A stretch of DNA of 64,000 nucleotides from Actinomyces oris (lineage in GTDB: Bacteria; Actinomycetota; Actinomycetes; Actinomycetales; Actinomycetaceae): NCBI RefSeq assembly GCF_001553935.1, contig NZ_CP014232.1:1798001-1862000 (forward strand), read 5' to 3'. Below, piece by piece: positions 7,861 to 16,126 of the stretch. The notes beneath the pieces were generated by a model. That model had not been told where the DNA came from. It was given only the letters and a program-made list of their open reading frames with translations, and did no database searches. The translations under genes and the position numbers were made by a program. How positions within the stretch are numbered: position 1 is the stretch's first letter; every line of letters begins with the position of its first letter.

Positions 7861-10071
7861 TCACTGCGAGGCAGCGGTGAGCCACTGGTGCCCTCCTTCC
7901 TCCAGACGGACCGTCCGGGGGCCCTGGGGCGTCGGCACCGTCGTGGTGACGGGCTCCAGGGAGTTGTTGATGACGAGGGTGGTGCGCCCATCGGGGTAGG
8001 CGGCCACCTCCACCCTGGGGTCGAGGGCCGCCCAGGCGGAGAAGTCCTCCTGGCACCCCGCGGCCCAGAAGATGGCCCGGTGCAGCAGTCGGGAGTTCTG
8101 GGCGCTGTAGGGCAGTCCCGTGGCGTAGACCGCCCGGCCCCTCCCCAGCTCGTGGACCGCGAGGCGGACCTGGCCGTCCGCGGCGTCGAGCACCCGGGTG
8201 GCGGGACTGGTGACGACGATGTCGGGGGTGCCCTCGCCGTCGTCGAGGCCGCCGGTCAGGTCCCGGGTGATGAAGTGCTCCTGCACCTCGGGCGGACGAC
8301 GGCGCGTGCTCAGGCCCCAGCCGATCTCCCGGTCGACGCCCAGGACGTCGGCGAGCTGGAAGGTGACCCCGTGGGCGGGGTGGGCGCTGGGAGCCCCGAC
8401 CCCGATGAGGCCGCCGCCGGCGGCCACGAAGGAGCTGACCTGGGCCACCAGCTCCGCATCCGCCCACTGCTCGCCCCCGGAGAAGGCGGTCCCCTCGGCG
8501 CCGGCGCAGATGAGGACCTTGACGTCCGGGGCCAGGCCGGCGCGCACGTCGTCGAAGGACAGGAACTCCACGTCCACCGGCAGGCCCGACAGCGCCTCAA
8601 GGACCCCCAGGTAGGTGTAGGTCTGGCGGTACCACAGGGCGTGCGCGACCATATGCGTCATCCAGGAGCGCAGGCGGCCCCAGGAGTTGATGACCGCGAC
8701 CTTGAAGCCCGGGGTCAGCGGACGCAGCCCCGCGGAGCGCTCGTGGATGGAGCGGAACTCCGCGACGATCTGCTCGACGCGGTCGATGAAATCGGGGTGC
8801 TCCACGGCCAGGGACAGGTAGCCGCCGTAGCCGATCCGATCCAGGGGGGAGCGCACGATGGCGCGCCGGGCCTCCAGCCAGCTGCGGTTGGCCTCGGAGA
8901 CGGGATCGCCGCCCGGGTGGAAGACATCGGGGAAGAAGTACGGCAGGAACCGGCCCTCGGTGTAGCGCACGTGCGGGATGTCGGCGATCATCCGGCAGGT
9001 CGCCCCCGATCCGACCGAGCCGACGACGGCGTCCAGGCCGGTGGTGGCGAAGTGCTCGCCGTAGGGCTCGGTGCCGATCCAGTTGTCGCCCAGGAACATC
9101 ATCGCCTCCTTGCCCTGGGCGTGGACGGCGTCGGTCAGCTGGCGCACCCGGGAGCACACAAAGCGCTGCTGGAAGTCGATCCAGTCGCGGAAGGCGCGGG
9201 TGGGAACCCGGAAGGGGGAGTTGTAGTAGCCGGCGTCGACGAAGTCCTCCGCGGTCAGGCGGTAGCCGTACTCCTCCTCGAAGGCCTCCAGGGCGGGGAC
9301 GCTCACCGAGGCGGAGTAGCCGAACCAGTCGACGAAGCGCTCGGTGGCGTCGGCGCCGTAGACGAGGGTGAAGTGGTAGAAGAAAGTGGTGAAGCGGACC
9401 ACGTCCACCTCGGGGTGCTCCGTGAGCCAGGCGCTCAGGTGGGCGCGCACGTGGGACCACGTGGCCTCGTGGCGCACGTCGAAGGGCTTCTCCTTGACGC
9501 GCATGGGGTCCTCGTCCCAGCCGTTGGTGAGGTAGTTGTACATCTGGGTGGGGTCCCAGGTCTGGATCGCCAGGAAGCTGACGGTGTAGACGTGCCCGGC
9601 GAGGGTCTCGTGCACGGTGACCGTGCGCCCGTCGGCCTCGATGCTCCACGCGGTGGCGGGCAGTTCCTGGCCGGTGGTGCGGTCGTGGGCCTGCCACCAG
9701 CGCGTCACGTCGCAGCCGGTGTCGGGGCGGACCTGGTCGGCGAACCAGGAGGCCAGCAGGTCGATGCTCACGGGGCCGTCGGCGGTGGCGACGACCCGGT
9801 CGGACATGAGGAAGATCCGGGTGGCCTCATCGGGGTGGGCGTCGGCCCAGGCGTTGTCGCCGCGGCCCACGAAGTAGGTGGAGTAGACCTTGGTGGCCAG
9901 CTCCGAGACGATGCCGGGCAGCTCGGTGCCGTCGGAGTTCCGCACGGCGTCGGCGCCCAGGCGGGCGATGAGGCGGCGGACCTCCTCATCCATGCCTGTC
10001 TGGATCGGCAGGGTGAGGCGTCCCCCCGCCTGAGAGGGGAGCGGCGCCGCGGGCTGGGTCTGGAGAGACAT
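7861..10071 (-). CDS. lnpA: 1,3-beta-galactosyl-N-acetylhexosamine phosphorylase (GH112)
   Basis: Phosphorolyses galacto-N-biose (mucin core 1) or lacto-N-biose I (milk oligosaccharide unit) to Gal-1-phosphate plus GalNAc or GlcNAc, in the cytoplasm. 736 residues, typical for GH112. Recognisable blocks: RNSDGT at 44-49, WDPTQMYNYLTN, VVRFTTFFYHFTL, the catalytic-acid segment MMFLGDNWIGTEPYG (Asp329), VGSVGSGATCRMIADIP, and a C-terminal domain with a glutamine-amidotransferase-like fold and a small beta domain. The ATG at 10071 follows an AAGGAG ribosome site; the longer frame upstream crosses the regulatory region. First enzyme gene of the operon, directly downstream of its ROK regulator. Preference for GNB versus LNB cannot be told by eye. 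Confidence 0.95.
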   Translation of the reverse strand: MSLQTQPAAPLPSQAGGRLTLPIQTGMDEEVRRLIARLGADAVRNSDGTELPGIVSELATKVYSTYFVGRGDNAWADAHPDEATRIFLMSDRVVATADGPVSIDLLASWFADQVRPDTGCDVTRWWQAHDRTTGQELPATAWSIEADGRTVTVHETLAGHVYTVSFLAIQTWDPTQMYNYLTNGWDEDPMRVKEKPFDVRHEATWSHVRAHLSAWLTEHPEVDVVRFTTFFYHFTLVYGADATERFVDWFGYSASVSVPALEAFEEEYGYRLTAEDFVDAGYYNSPFRVPTRAFRDWIDFQQRFVCSRVRQLTDAVHAQGKEAMMFLGDNWIGTEPYGEHFATTGLDAVVGSVGSGATCRMIADIPHVRYTEGRFLPYFFPDVFHPGGDPVSEANRSWLEARRAIVRSPLDRIGYGGYLSLAVEHPDFIDRVEQIVAEFRSIHERSAGLRPLTPGFKVAVINSWGRLRSWMTHMVAHALWYRQTYTYLGVLEALSGLPVDVEFLSFDDVRAGLAPDVKVLICAGAEGTAFSGGEQWADAELVAQVSSFVAAGGGLIGVGAPSAHPAHGVTFQLADVLGVDREIGWGLSTRRRPPEVQEHFITRDLTGGLDDGEGTPDIVVTSPATRVLDAADGQVRLAVHELGRGRAVYATGLPYSAQNSRLLHRAIFWAAGCQEDFSAWAALDPRVEVAAYPDGRTTLVINNSLEPVTTTVPTPQGPRTVRLEEGGHQWLTAASQ

Positions 10072-10091
10072 CAGCACTCCTTCGGGCTGAA

Positions 10092-10114
10092 TAGTCTGAA
10101 CTCCGAACAAACTA
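10092..10114. promoter_or_regulatory. Candidate ROK operator upstream of the GH112 gene
   Basis: Imperfect inverted repeat TAGTCTG-N9-CAAACTA (6 of 7 positions symmetric) about 20 bases before the GH112 start codon, in an AT-richer pocket of a very GC-rich region. NagC/XylR-type ROK repressors bind such interrupted repeats and release them on sugar binding. The ROK gene lies immediately upstream. No protein-DNA evidence. Confidence 0.4.
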
Positions 10115-10168
10115 CAGCATGCGGCGCCCGTCTGCTACTGGCGAGGCGGTCGATATGCCTGGTGGCAC

Positions 10169-11473
10169 CTAGGATGTGGGCCTGAGATCGACCAGGGTGG
10201 GGTTGTCGAGCACGGACTCCAGTGCCACGAGGGCGGCTCCATGTGATGAGGCCCACTGCCCCAGGTGGGAGGTCTCCAGTCTCACGGCGGCGCGCTGGTC
10301 CAACAGTCGATCCCTCAGGGCGGAGGCGGTGGGGGAGATGAACACGTCGGCGAAGGCGGCCAGGTACCCCGACAGCACGATCACCTCGGGGTTGAGGACG
10401 TCCGTGAGGATCGCCAGGGCGCGCGCGAGCGCCCGCTGGGAGAGCTCCAGTCTCCGGGTGAGCTCGGCATCCCCGGCGTCGAAGCGCTGGCGCAGGAGCT
10501 CGATGCGCTCATCCAGGGAGGTGGTCTCGTCGCGCACCGCGTCGCCCGGCGGGTAGATCGAGGTCAGGGCCTGCAGTCCGGAGCGGGTTTCCCAGCAGCC
10601 GCGCCGCCCGCACCGGCACTTCAGGCCCTCGGGCTCCACGGGCATGTGGCCGACCTCGCCGGTCAGGCCCAGCCAGCCGCGCAGGAGGTGGCCGTCGGAG
10701 ATGATGCCGGCGCCGATCCCTTCACCGCCCGACAGGTAGAGCAGGTTGCGCACCCCGCCCTGCGCGTAGCGCTCGTAGGTGGCCAGTGCGGCGAGCTTGG
10801 CGTCGTTCTCCAGCGTGATGGTGGGGACACTCCTTTCGGGGCCTAGGCGTCGGGAGACTGCGTCGCGGACCCGGTCCGCCACGGCGACGTCGTGCCACTC
10901 CAGGGTGGAGGAGTAGCGCACGGTGTTGTCGGCATAGTCGATGATTCCGGGCTGGGCCAGGACGATCCCCGGCACTGTCGTCCCCTGCTGCGTCAGCTGC
11001 TTCAGGGCCTGGGACAGCATGGCCGCGACGTGCTCGATCATCGCCTCGGGGCGGTGTCCGACGTCGTCGACGAGCTCGCAGCGGCGCGCGTTGACCTCTC
11101 CGGTCAGGTCTGTGACGGACAGGAGTAGCGATGCCCCGCTGATCTCCAGGCCGATGCCGGCTGCTGTGCGGGGGGCCGGGCGCAGGCCCGTGCTCGGTCT
11201 GCCGACGTTGCCGGACAGATCCGGCTCCTCCTCGGTGAGCAGTCCCCGGGAGCACAGCTCGGCCACCAGTGTGGAGACCGTCGCCTTGGACAGTCCCGTC
11301 TCACGGGCCAGGCGTGTGCGCGACAGGGCGGGACTCATCTGGAGGTGGCGCAGGATGAGCGACATGTTCGAGATGCGCACGTCGGCGTGGGCCTTGGGGC
11401 TGTGTGTGCCCGGACCCCCGAGGGTTCCCCAGAGGTCTGGGCCGCCTGCCGGGATCCATCCTGCAGCCGGCAC
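10169..11473 (-). CDS. ROK-family transcriptional regulator of the GNB/LNB operon
   Basis: 434 residues. An N-terminal winged helix (about 47-80, SRTRLARETGLSKATVSTL) is followed by a ROK sugar-binding domain with the zinc site GHMPVEPEG...CRCGRRGCWE. It is probably a repressor relieved by a sugar or sugar phosphate from the pathway (GlcNAc, GalNAc or derivatives). The GTG start at 11473 has a strong GGAGGAGG ribosome site. It is co-directional with the operon and separated from the GH112 gene by 97 bases that contain the candidate operator. The effector is not known. Confidence 0.88.
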   Translation of the reverse strand: MPAAGWIPAGGPDLWGTLGGPGTHSPKAHADVRISNMSLILRHLQMSPALSRTRLARETGLSKATVSTLVAELCSRGLLTEEEPDLSGNVGRPSTGLRPAPRTAAGIGLEISGASLLLSVTDLTGEVNARRCELVDDVGHRPEAMIEHVAAMLSQALKQLTQQGTTVPGIVLAQPGIIDYADNTVRYSSTLEWHDVAVADRVRDAVSRRLGPERSVPTITLENDAKLAALATYERYAQGGVRNLLYLSGGEGIGAGIISDGHLLRGWLGLTGEVGHMPVEPEGLKCRCGRRGCWETRSGLQALTSIYPPGDAVRDETTSLDERIELLRQRFDAGDAELTRRLELSQRALARALAILTDVLNPEVIVLSGYLAAFADVFISPTASALRDRLLDQRAAVRLETSHLGQWASSHGAALVALESVLDNPTLVDLRPTS

Positions 11474-12012
11474 GGTCGTTCCCTCCTCCGTCGGTGTCCC
11501 GATTGGTCCTGCGGACCGCGGGCGTGCCCCTCAGCGTAGTGATTCCAGGTGAGCGGGGAGTGGGATTCGGCGGGCGTCCTGCTTGCTCTCTTGTGGCGCG
11601 GAACGGGCTGCGACGTAAATGAGACTATCACCACATTCTGCGGCCCTGAGGAGTTCCGGTTGCACATACGGACGTTGTTGGTTATGAGTCACGTTTGGGT
11701 GCGTGCTTTGTGGGACTCTGAGGAAGGCTCGATGTTCGTGATGATTTCAAGCATTCTCGATGCTTATGGGCGTCCATGCCCGACCGTGCTCGCCGGGTGG
11801 GTTCCGCCCTGTTCTGCGGCCGTGGCGCCGGACACGCTCGCGGGCGTGTCAAGGCCCGAAGTCCTCTGAATTCGCAGGATTCTGCGCCTGCTCAAATTGA
11901 CCACTCGAACACTGCGCAGGACTATAAAACGGGCTTGCCGTCGTCGCGGGGTCCGGACGCGGCTCTCACAACTCGTCTTCCGGACTCTCGCGGCCAGGCC
12001 AGGAGCTAGATC
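11474..12012. other. Divergent regulatory region between ROK gene and proVWX (539 bp, no gene seen)
   Basis: No convincing gene. The middle (about 11590-11765) is clearly lower in GC than its surroundings. It holds an inverted repeat AAGCAT-tctcg-ATGCTT at 11749-11765 and a hairpin GACACGC-N6-GCGTGTC at 11831-11850. Promoters for both directions must lie here. A short open frame at 11549-11869 has no ribosome site or recognisable features. Confidence 0.6.
11897..11928 (+). promoter_or_regulatory. Candidate promoter of proVWX
   Basis: TTGACC at 11897-11902 followed by GACTAT (11920-11925, 17-base spacer) or TATAAA (11923-11928, 20-base spacer), about 85 bases before the proV start. It is the best -35/-10 pair in the region by eye. 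Confidence 0.45.
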
Positions 12013-13311
12013 GTGAGGAGTGCAGTGAAAGTCATTGAGGCCAACCATGTCTACAAGGTCTTCGGGCGGCGACCGTCCGACGGCGTCAAGAAGCTCAAGG
12101 CCGGCAGGACGCGGGACCAGCTGAGGAAGTCAGGGCAGACCGCCGCCGTCATCGACACCTCCTTCGATGTCGACAAGGGCGAGATCTTCGTGGTCATGGG
12201 CCTGTCGGGCTCCGGGAAGTCCACCCTCATCCGCATGGTCAACGGCCTGCTGCCCATCACGGCCGGCAGCATGACCCTCTACGGGGAGGACCTGGCGCAC
12301 GTCTCGAAGTCGAAGCTGCGCGAGCTGCGCCGCGAGCGCGTGTCCATGGTCTTCCAGAACTTCGCCCTCCTGCCGCACCGCACGGTGGGTGAGAATGTCG
12401 CCTACGGCCTGGAGGTCCAGGGAATGGGGCGCTCCGAGCGCGAGCGCCGGGCCGAGGAGGCCCTGTCCATGGTGGGCCTGGAGGGCTGGGGCGGCTACAA
12501 GCCCGGCGAGCTCTCCGGAGGGATGCGCCAGCGCGTGGGCCTGGCCCGGGCCCTGGCCGCCGAGACCGACATCCTGCTCATGGACGAGGCCTTCTCCGCG
12601 CTCGACCCGCTCATCCGCCGGGAGATGCAGGACCAGCTCATCGACCTGCAGGGCAAGCTCGGCAAGACGATCCTGTTCATCACCCACGACCTCAACGAGG
12701 CCATGCGCCTGGGGGACCGCATCGCCATGATGCGCGACGGTCGCGTCGAGCAGGTCGGTACCGCCGAGGAGATCCTGCGCGACCCGGCCTCCGACTACGT
12801 CTCTCGGTTCGTGGCCGACGTCGACCGCACCCGGGTCCTGACAGCCGGCTCTATCGCGGAGCCCCCCTACGCAGTCCTGGGCTCGGACCGCAGCCCCCAC
12901 GCCGCCCACAAGCTCCTGCGGGAGAACCAGCCGCCGTGGCTGCTAGTGCAGAACCGCGACCGCACACCCTTCGGCTACGTCTGGGAGGACGACGTCGCCC
13001 GGGCGGTCAAGGAGGGCTCCAACGCCCTGCCGCTGTCCACGATCCACGAGATGCCGGTCGTGTCGCACTCGACCCCCGTCAACGAGCTGTTCGCCCACGC
13101 CGCGCAGCACGCCGCCCCCATCGTCGTCGTCGACGACGACGGACGAATCTCCGGCGTCATCCCGCGCGTCACCCTGCTGGCGGCCATCAGTGAGCAGAAC
13201 CAGGAGGCCGGGTCATCCAGCGCCGCCAGCGCCGATCTGGCCGCGGAGCAGACCGATGAGCAGGCCGGCAAGGCCAGTGAGACCACCGAGGCCGAAGGAG
13301 CCGACGCCTGA
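12013..13311 (+). CDS. proV: Glycine betaine/proline-type ABC transporter ATPase with CBS domains
   Basis: 432-residue ATPase of the osmoprotectant uptake family (ProV/OpuAA). Visible: Walker A GLSGSGKST (63-71), signature LSGGMRQR (167-174), Walker B ILLMDEAFSALDP (187-199), and C-terminal CBS-like segments (about 300-400, e.g. PIVVVDDDGRISGV) that sense ionic strength in the family. An Ala/Glu-rich tail follows. The GTG at 12013 has AGGAG 7 bases upstream; a second GTG at 12025 is possible. Its stop overlaps the permease start by one base. Probably induced by high osmolarity. Confidence 0.9.
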   Translation: MRSAVKVIEANHVYKVFGRRPSDGVKKLKAGRTRDQLRKSGQTAAVIDTSFDVDKGEIFVVMGLSGSGKSTLIRMVNGLLPITAGSMTLYGEDLAHVSKSKLRELRRERVSMVFQNFALLPHRTVGENVAYGLEVQGMGRSERERRAEEALSMVGLEGWGGYKPGELSGGMRQRVGLARALAAETDILLMDEAFSALDPLIRREMQDQLIDLQGKLGKTILFITHDLNEAMRLGDRIAMMRDGRVEQVGTAEEILRDPASDYVSRFVADVDRTRVLTAGSIAEPPYAVLGSDRSPHAAHKLLRENQPPWLLVQNRDRTPFGYVWEDDVARAVKEGSNALPLSTIHEMPVVSHSTPVNELFAHAAQHAAPIVVVDDDGRISGVIPRVTLLAAISEQNQEAGSSSAASADLAAEQTDEQAGKASETTEAEGADA

Positions 13312-14189
13312 TGATTCCCGTACAGACTCCTCTTCCCAAGATTCCCCTGGGCACAGCGGTCGAGGTCCTCATTGAGTGGATCCAGGTCCACCTCCATGGC
13401 TTCCTCACCGCGATCTCCCGGGCCGGCACCCTGGTCAACGACAACCTCGTGGACCTGCTCCTGGCCGTGCCTCCGCTGCTCATGGTGGTGGTCTTCGTCC
13501 TGGTCGCTTGGATGGCGAAGTCGTGGAGGCTGGCAGTGGGGACCGCCGTCACTTTCCTCATCATCATCTCCCTGGGCCAGTGGGTTAACGCGATGGAGAC
13601 GCTGGTCCTGGTGACCCTGGCGACCCTGACCGCTCTCGTCTTCGCCGTCCCCCTGGGGATCTGGGCCGCCCGCAACAAGTACGTCAGCGTCCTCATCCGC
13701 CCGGTCCTCGACCTCATGCAGACGATGCCGGCATTCGTCTACCTCATCCCCTCTGTCCTGTTCTTCTCCATCGGGGTGGTGCCCGGGATGTTCGCCACGC
13801 TCATCTTCGCGATGCCCCCCGGGGTGCGCATGACCGAGCTGGGCATCAAGCAGGTGGACAAGGAGACCGTGGAGGCGGGGCGTTCCTTCGGCGCCACCGA
13901 CTGGCAGATCCTGCGGGGCATCCAACTGCCCCTGGCCGTCCCCACCATCATGGCGGGTGTCAACCAGGTCATCATGCTGGCCCTGTCGATGGCCGTCATC
14001 GCGGGCATGGTCGGTGCCGACGGCCTGGGGAAGGAGGTCGTCAAGGCGCTCGCGACGATCGACATCGCCAAGGGCACCGAGGCGGGCCTGTCCATCGTGT
14101 TCCTGGCGATCTACCTGGACCGGGTGACCGCGGCCCTCGGGGCGCCGCGGGAGAAGGGCTCGCTGCTCTCACTGATCAAGAAGCGGTGA
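13311..14189 (+). CDS. proW: Glycine betaine/proline ABC transporter permease
   Basis: 292-residue membrane permease with about six to seven spans; the binding-protein-dependent transport loop contains GRSFGATDWQILRGIQLP. Belongs to the ProW/OpuAB group. Coupled to proV through TGATG and followed 66 bases later by the binding protein. It imports compatible solutes such as glycine betaine, with the energy supplied by ProV. Confidence 0.9.
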   Translation: MIPVQTPLPKIPLGTAVEVLIEWIQVHLHGFLTAISRAGTLVNDNLVDLLLAVPPLLMVVVFVLVAWMAKSWRLAVGTAVTFLIIISLGQWVNAMETLVLVTLATLTALVFAVPLGIWAARNKYVSVLIRPVLDLMQTMPAFVYLIPSVLFFSIGVVPGMFATLIFAMPPGVRMTELGIKQVDKETVEAGRSFGATDWQILRGIQLPLAVPTIMAGVNQVIMLALSMAVIAGMVGADGLGKEVVKALATIDIAKGTEAGLSIVFLAIYLDRVTAALGAPREKGSLLSLIKKR

Positions 14190-14255
14190 CCCATGACTCG
14201 ACGACGCTTTTCTACTTCGCCCTCACCGGCGTCGGGCACGTATCAAAGGAACACC

Positions 14256-15131
14256 ATGCAGACCTCCCGCCGCATCTTCACCACCGCTCTGGCCTCCCTG
14301 GCGGCGGCGGGGGCCCTGTCCGCCTGCGGTCAGGGTTCGGGCGGGAGCAAGCGGCTCCGCCTCGGGTTTCTTCCGTCATGGAGCGATGGGCTGTCCATGA
14401 CCCACCTGATCAAGACCCAGCTGGAGAAGGCCGGCTACCAGGTCAAGCTCATGGATCTCAGTGAGGCCGGACCGCTGTATGCGGGCCTCAGCCAGGGGGC
14501 GGTCGATCTCTTCCCTTCTGCGTGGCCGGACGTCACCCAGAAGAGCTACATGGACAAGTACCGCACCTACATCGAGGATCTGGGGACCTATTACGACTCG
14601 GCCCAGCTGTGCTGGTCCGTCCCGGACTACTCCTCCATGCAGTCGATCGAGGACATCAAGCCACACGCCTCGCAGATCGACAACAAGATCATCGGTATTG
14701 AGCCGGGTGCGGGTCTGACCAAGGTGTCGCAGGAGGACGTGATCCCCGCCTACGGATTGGAGGACCTGAAGTTCCTGACCTCCTCCACCACCGGGATGCT
14801 GGCCGAGCTCAAGAAGGCCGTCGATGCCAAGCAGGAGATCGTCGTGACCCTGTGGCACCCCTTCTGGGCGAACACCACCTATGGCATGCGGGACCTGAAG
14901 GATCCCAAGGGCGCGCTCGGCAAGGGGGAGGGGCTCCACTTCCTGGGGCGCGAGGGCTTCGCGCAGGACTACCCGGAGATCGCGAAGTGGCTGGGCTCCA
15001 TCAAGATGGATGAGGCCACCTACGGCAGCCTCGAGGACCTCGTCGTCAACACCTACGGCGAGGGCCGGGAGGATGAGGCCGCCATCGCCTGGGCCAAGAA
15101 GTATCCGCAGTACGACTTCAAGAAGTCCTGA
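14256..15131 (+). CDS. proX: Glycine betaine-type substrate-binding lipoprotein
   Basis: 291-residue OpuAC-family solute-binding lipoprotein that delivers a quaternary-amine osmolyte to ProVW. The signal peptide carries SRRIFT, a twin-arginine motif, and a lipobox ending at Cys24 (LSAC), so Tat export is plausible. The mature part has Trp/Tyr-rich segments usual for cation-pi binding of betaine (LPSWSD, FPSAWPD, LWHPFWANT). The ATG at 14256 is preceded by AAAGGA; longer starts at 14186/14193 overlap the proW end and would hide the signal peptide. Confidence 0.9.
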   Translation: MQTSRRIFTTALASLAAAGALSACGQGSGGSKRLRLGFLPSWSDGLSMTHLIKTQLEKAGYQVKLMDLSEAGPLYAGLSQGAVDLFPSAWPDVTQKSYMDKYRTYIEDLGTYYDSAQLCWSVPDYSSMQSIEDIKPHASQIDNKIIGIEPGAGLTKVSQEDVIPAYGLEDLKFLTSSTTGMLAELKKAVDAKQEIVVTLWHPFWANTTYGMRDLKDPKGALGKGEGLHFLGREGFAQDYPEIAKWLGSIKMDEATYGSLEDLVVNTYGEGREDEAAIAWAKKYPQYDFKKS

Positions 15132-15435
15132 CGCCGGCCGGCCGTAGGGCTTGGGGGTGCGCCCGCCGGGCGGTGCACGTGCGAGCCGCTGGGCGGTGCG
15201 GTCGGACCCGCCGGGCGGTGCAGGTGGCCCACCGACGGGGACATTCCACGCGGCCGGGTGCGTCCTGCTCCAGCCGGGGGCATTCGACGCCGTCGGGGAC
15301 CATAATCCGGTCCCCGCACGCGCAGGACGTCCCCGGCCAGAAGAATACGCACCCGCACGCGTGGAATGTCCCCGGCCAGGACCGGCACCGTCGCGCGACT
15401 CGCGCTCTGAGCGCAGTGACGGCGGGAGGGGGCTC
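15132..15435. repeat. Repeat-rich intergenic block with a long inverted repeat
   Basis: No gene seen in this 304-base gap. Three spaced copies of a GC(C/T)GGGCGGTGC unit lie at about 15157-15222. A 27-bp inverted repeat with two mismatches has arms 15237-15263 and 15347-15373 (each including GGGGACATTCCACGCG or its complement). Between the arms sit a perfect hairpin CGGGGACC-N7-GGTCCCCG (15294-15316) and copies of GTCCCCGGCCAG (15329-15340, repeated at 15368-15379). Could be a terminator/insulator between the convergent proX and membrane-protein genes, or a dispersed intergenic element. Confidence 0.7.
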
Positions 15436-16056
15436 TCAGTCCTCGATGCGGTTGCCGTCCTCATCGAGGTAGTAGCCCTCGTCGTCGATGGGGCGGAAGG
15501 TCATCCGGCCATCGGCGATCTCCTCGGCGAAGTGATCCCGGGTCATCAGCCGGGTCTGACGACCGCGTTCCTTCATCTCCTCATAGGACATCGAAGTCTT
15601 CCACGGCTGTTCCAGTGTGCACGTGATGAGCATGAATAGCGCCCAAGTGACCACGGTCAACTGGACGACGGAGTACGGTGCGAAGACCATGCCTGCCGGC
15701 ACCGCGCCGATGGCGGGACAGATGAGAGCTGCCACGGTCCGCTGCACCGCATTCATGTCGTTGGTGCGTTGGATGCGCATGGTCAGGCGCATCGATGCTG
15801 CGTCGAGCGTTTCTCGCACCGCGGTCGCCAGAATGGCGAATCCTGTGATCTGGTCTGAACTGAGTCCGGCGCGAGTGAGGGTGGACCAGATGGCTACGAC
15901 CACTCCAAGAGTGATTGCCTCAAGAATGCCCAATCCGATCCGCCCGTACACCACCCCCCACAGGGGGACCGCTGGCTTCCAGGGGCGGTCTGGTGTGTTG
16001 GTGACGTCGCGTGTGCTAATATGCCCTTCCCCTGACGCTCCAAGCTCACAGGTCAC
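15436..16056 (-). CDS. Membrane protein of unknown function, paralogue A
   Basis: Up to 206 residues; I do not recognise the family. About four hydrophobic segments, then a charged cytoplasmic-type tail ending in an acidic stretch. It is clearly homologous to its upstream neighbour: both share WKPA near the N-terminus, IWS(T/A)LTR(A/T)GL, RE(T/L)(L/I)DA...RL(T/I)MR, and PW(K/D)TS..Y....ER after the last span. The start is uncertain: GTG at 16056 with only a weak GGTGAGAG site, and no in-frame ATG nearby. The pair is likely one transcription unit. Confidence 0.7.
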   Translation of the reverse strand: MTCELGASGEGHISTRDVTNTPDRPWKPAVPLWGVVYGRIGLGILEAITLGVVVAIWSTLTRAGLSSDQITGFAILATAVRETLDAASMRLTMRIQRTNDMNAVQRTVAALICPAIGAVPAGMVFAPYSVVQLTVVTWALFMLITCTLEQPWKTSMSYEEMKERGRQTRLMTRDHFAEEIADGRMTFRPIDDEGYYLDEDGNRIED

Positions 16057-16126
16057 GCTCTCTCACCCTGGCAAGCCTGTGATCGTCATCGCAGTTGAGG
16101 TCTGTCGAGGCGGCCGGGTCCGCCGG

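Noticed and set aside
7609..10185. 858-codon plus-strand open frame opposite the GH112 gene
   Set aside because: Composition is low-complexity Gly/Val/Asp-rich; the minus-strand frame encodes an unmistakable GH112 enzyme.
11549..11869. Plus-strand 106-codon open frame between the ROK gene and proV
   Set aside because: No ribosome site or similarity and it covers an inverted repeat and hairpin; more likely regulatory DNA.
14186..14464. Short open frame starting right after proW
   Set aside because: Out of frame with proX and loses the lipoprotein signal; the ATG at 14256 with AAAGGA explains the gene.
15157..15380. Possible CRISPR array or minisatellite
   Set aside because: Units are too few and irregularly spaced, without equal-length spacers, and no cas genes are present.
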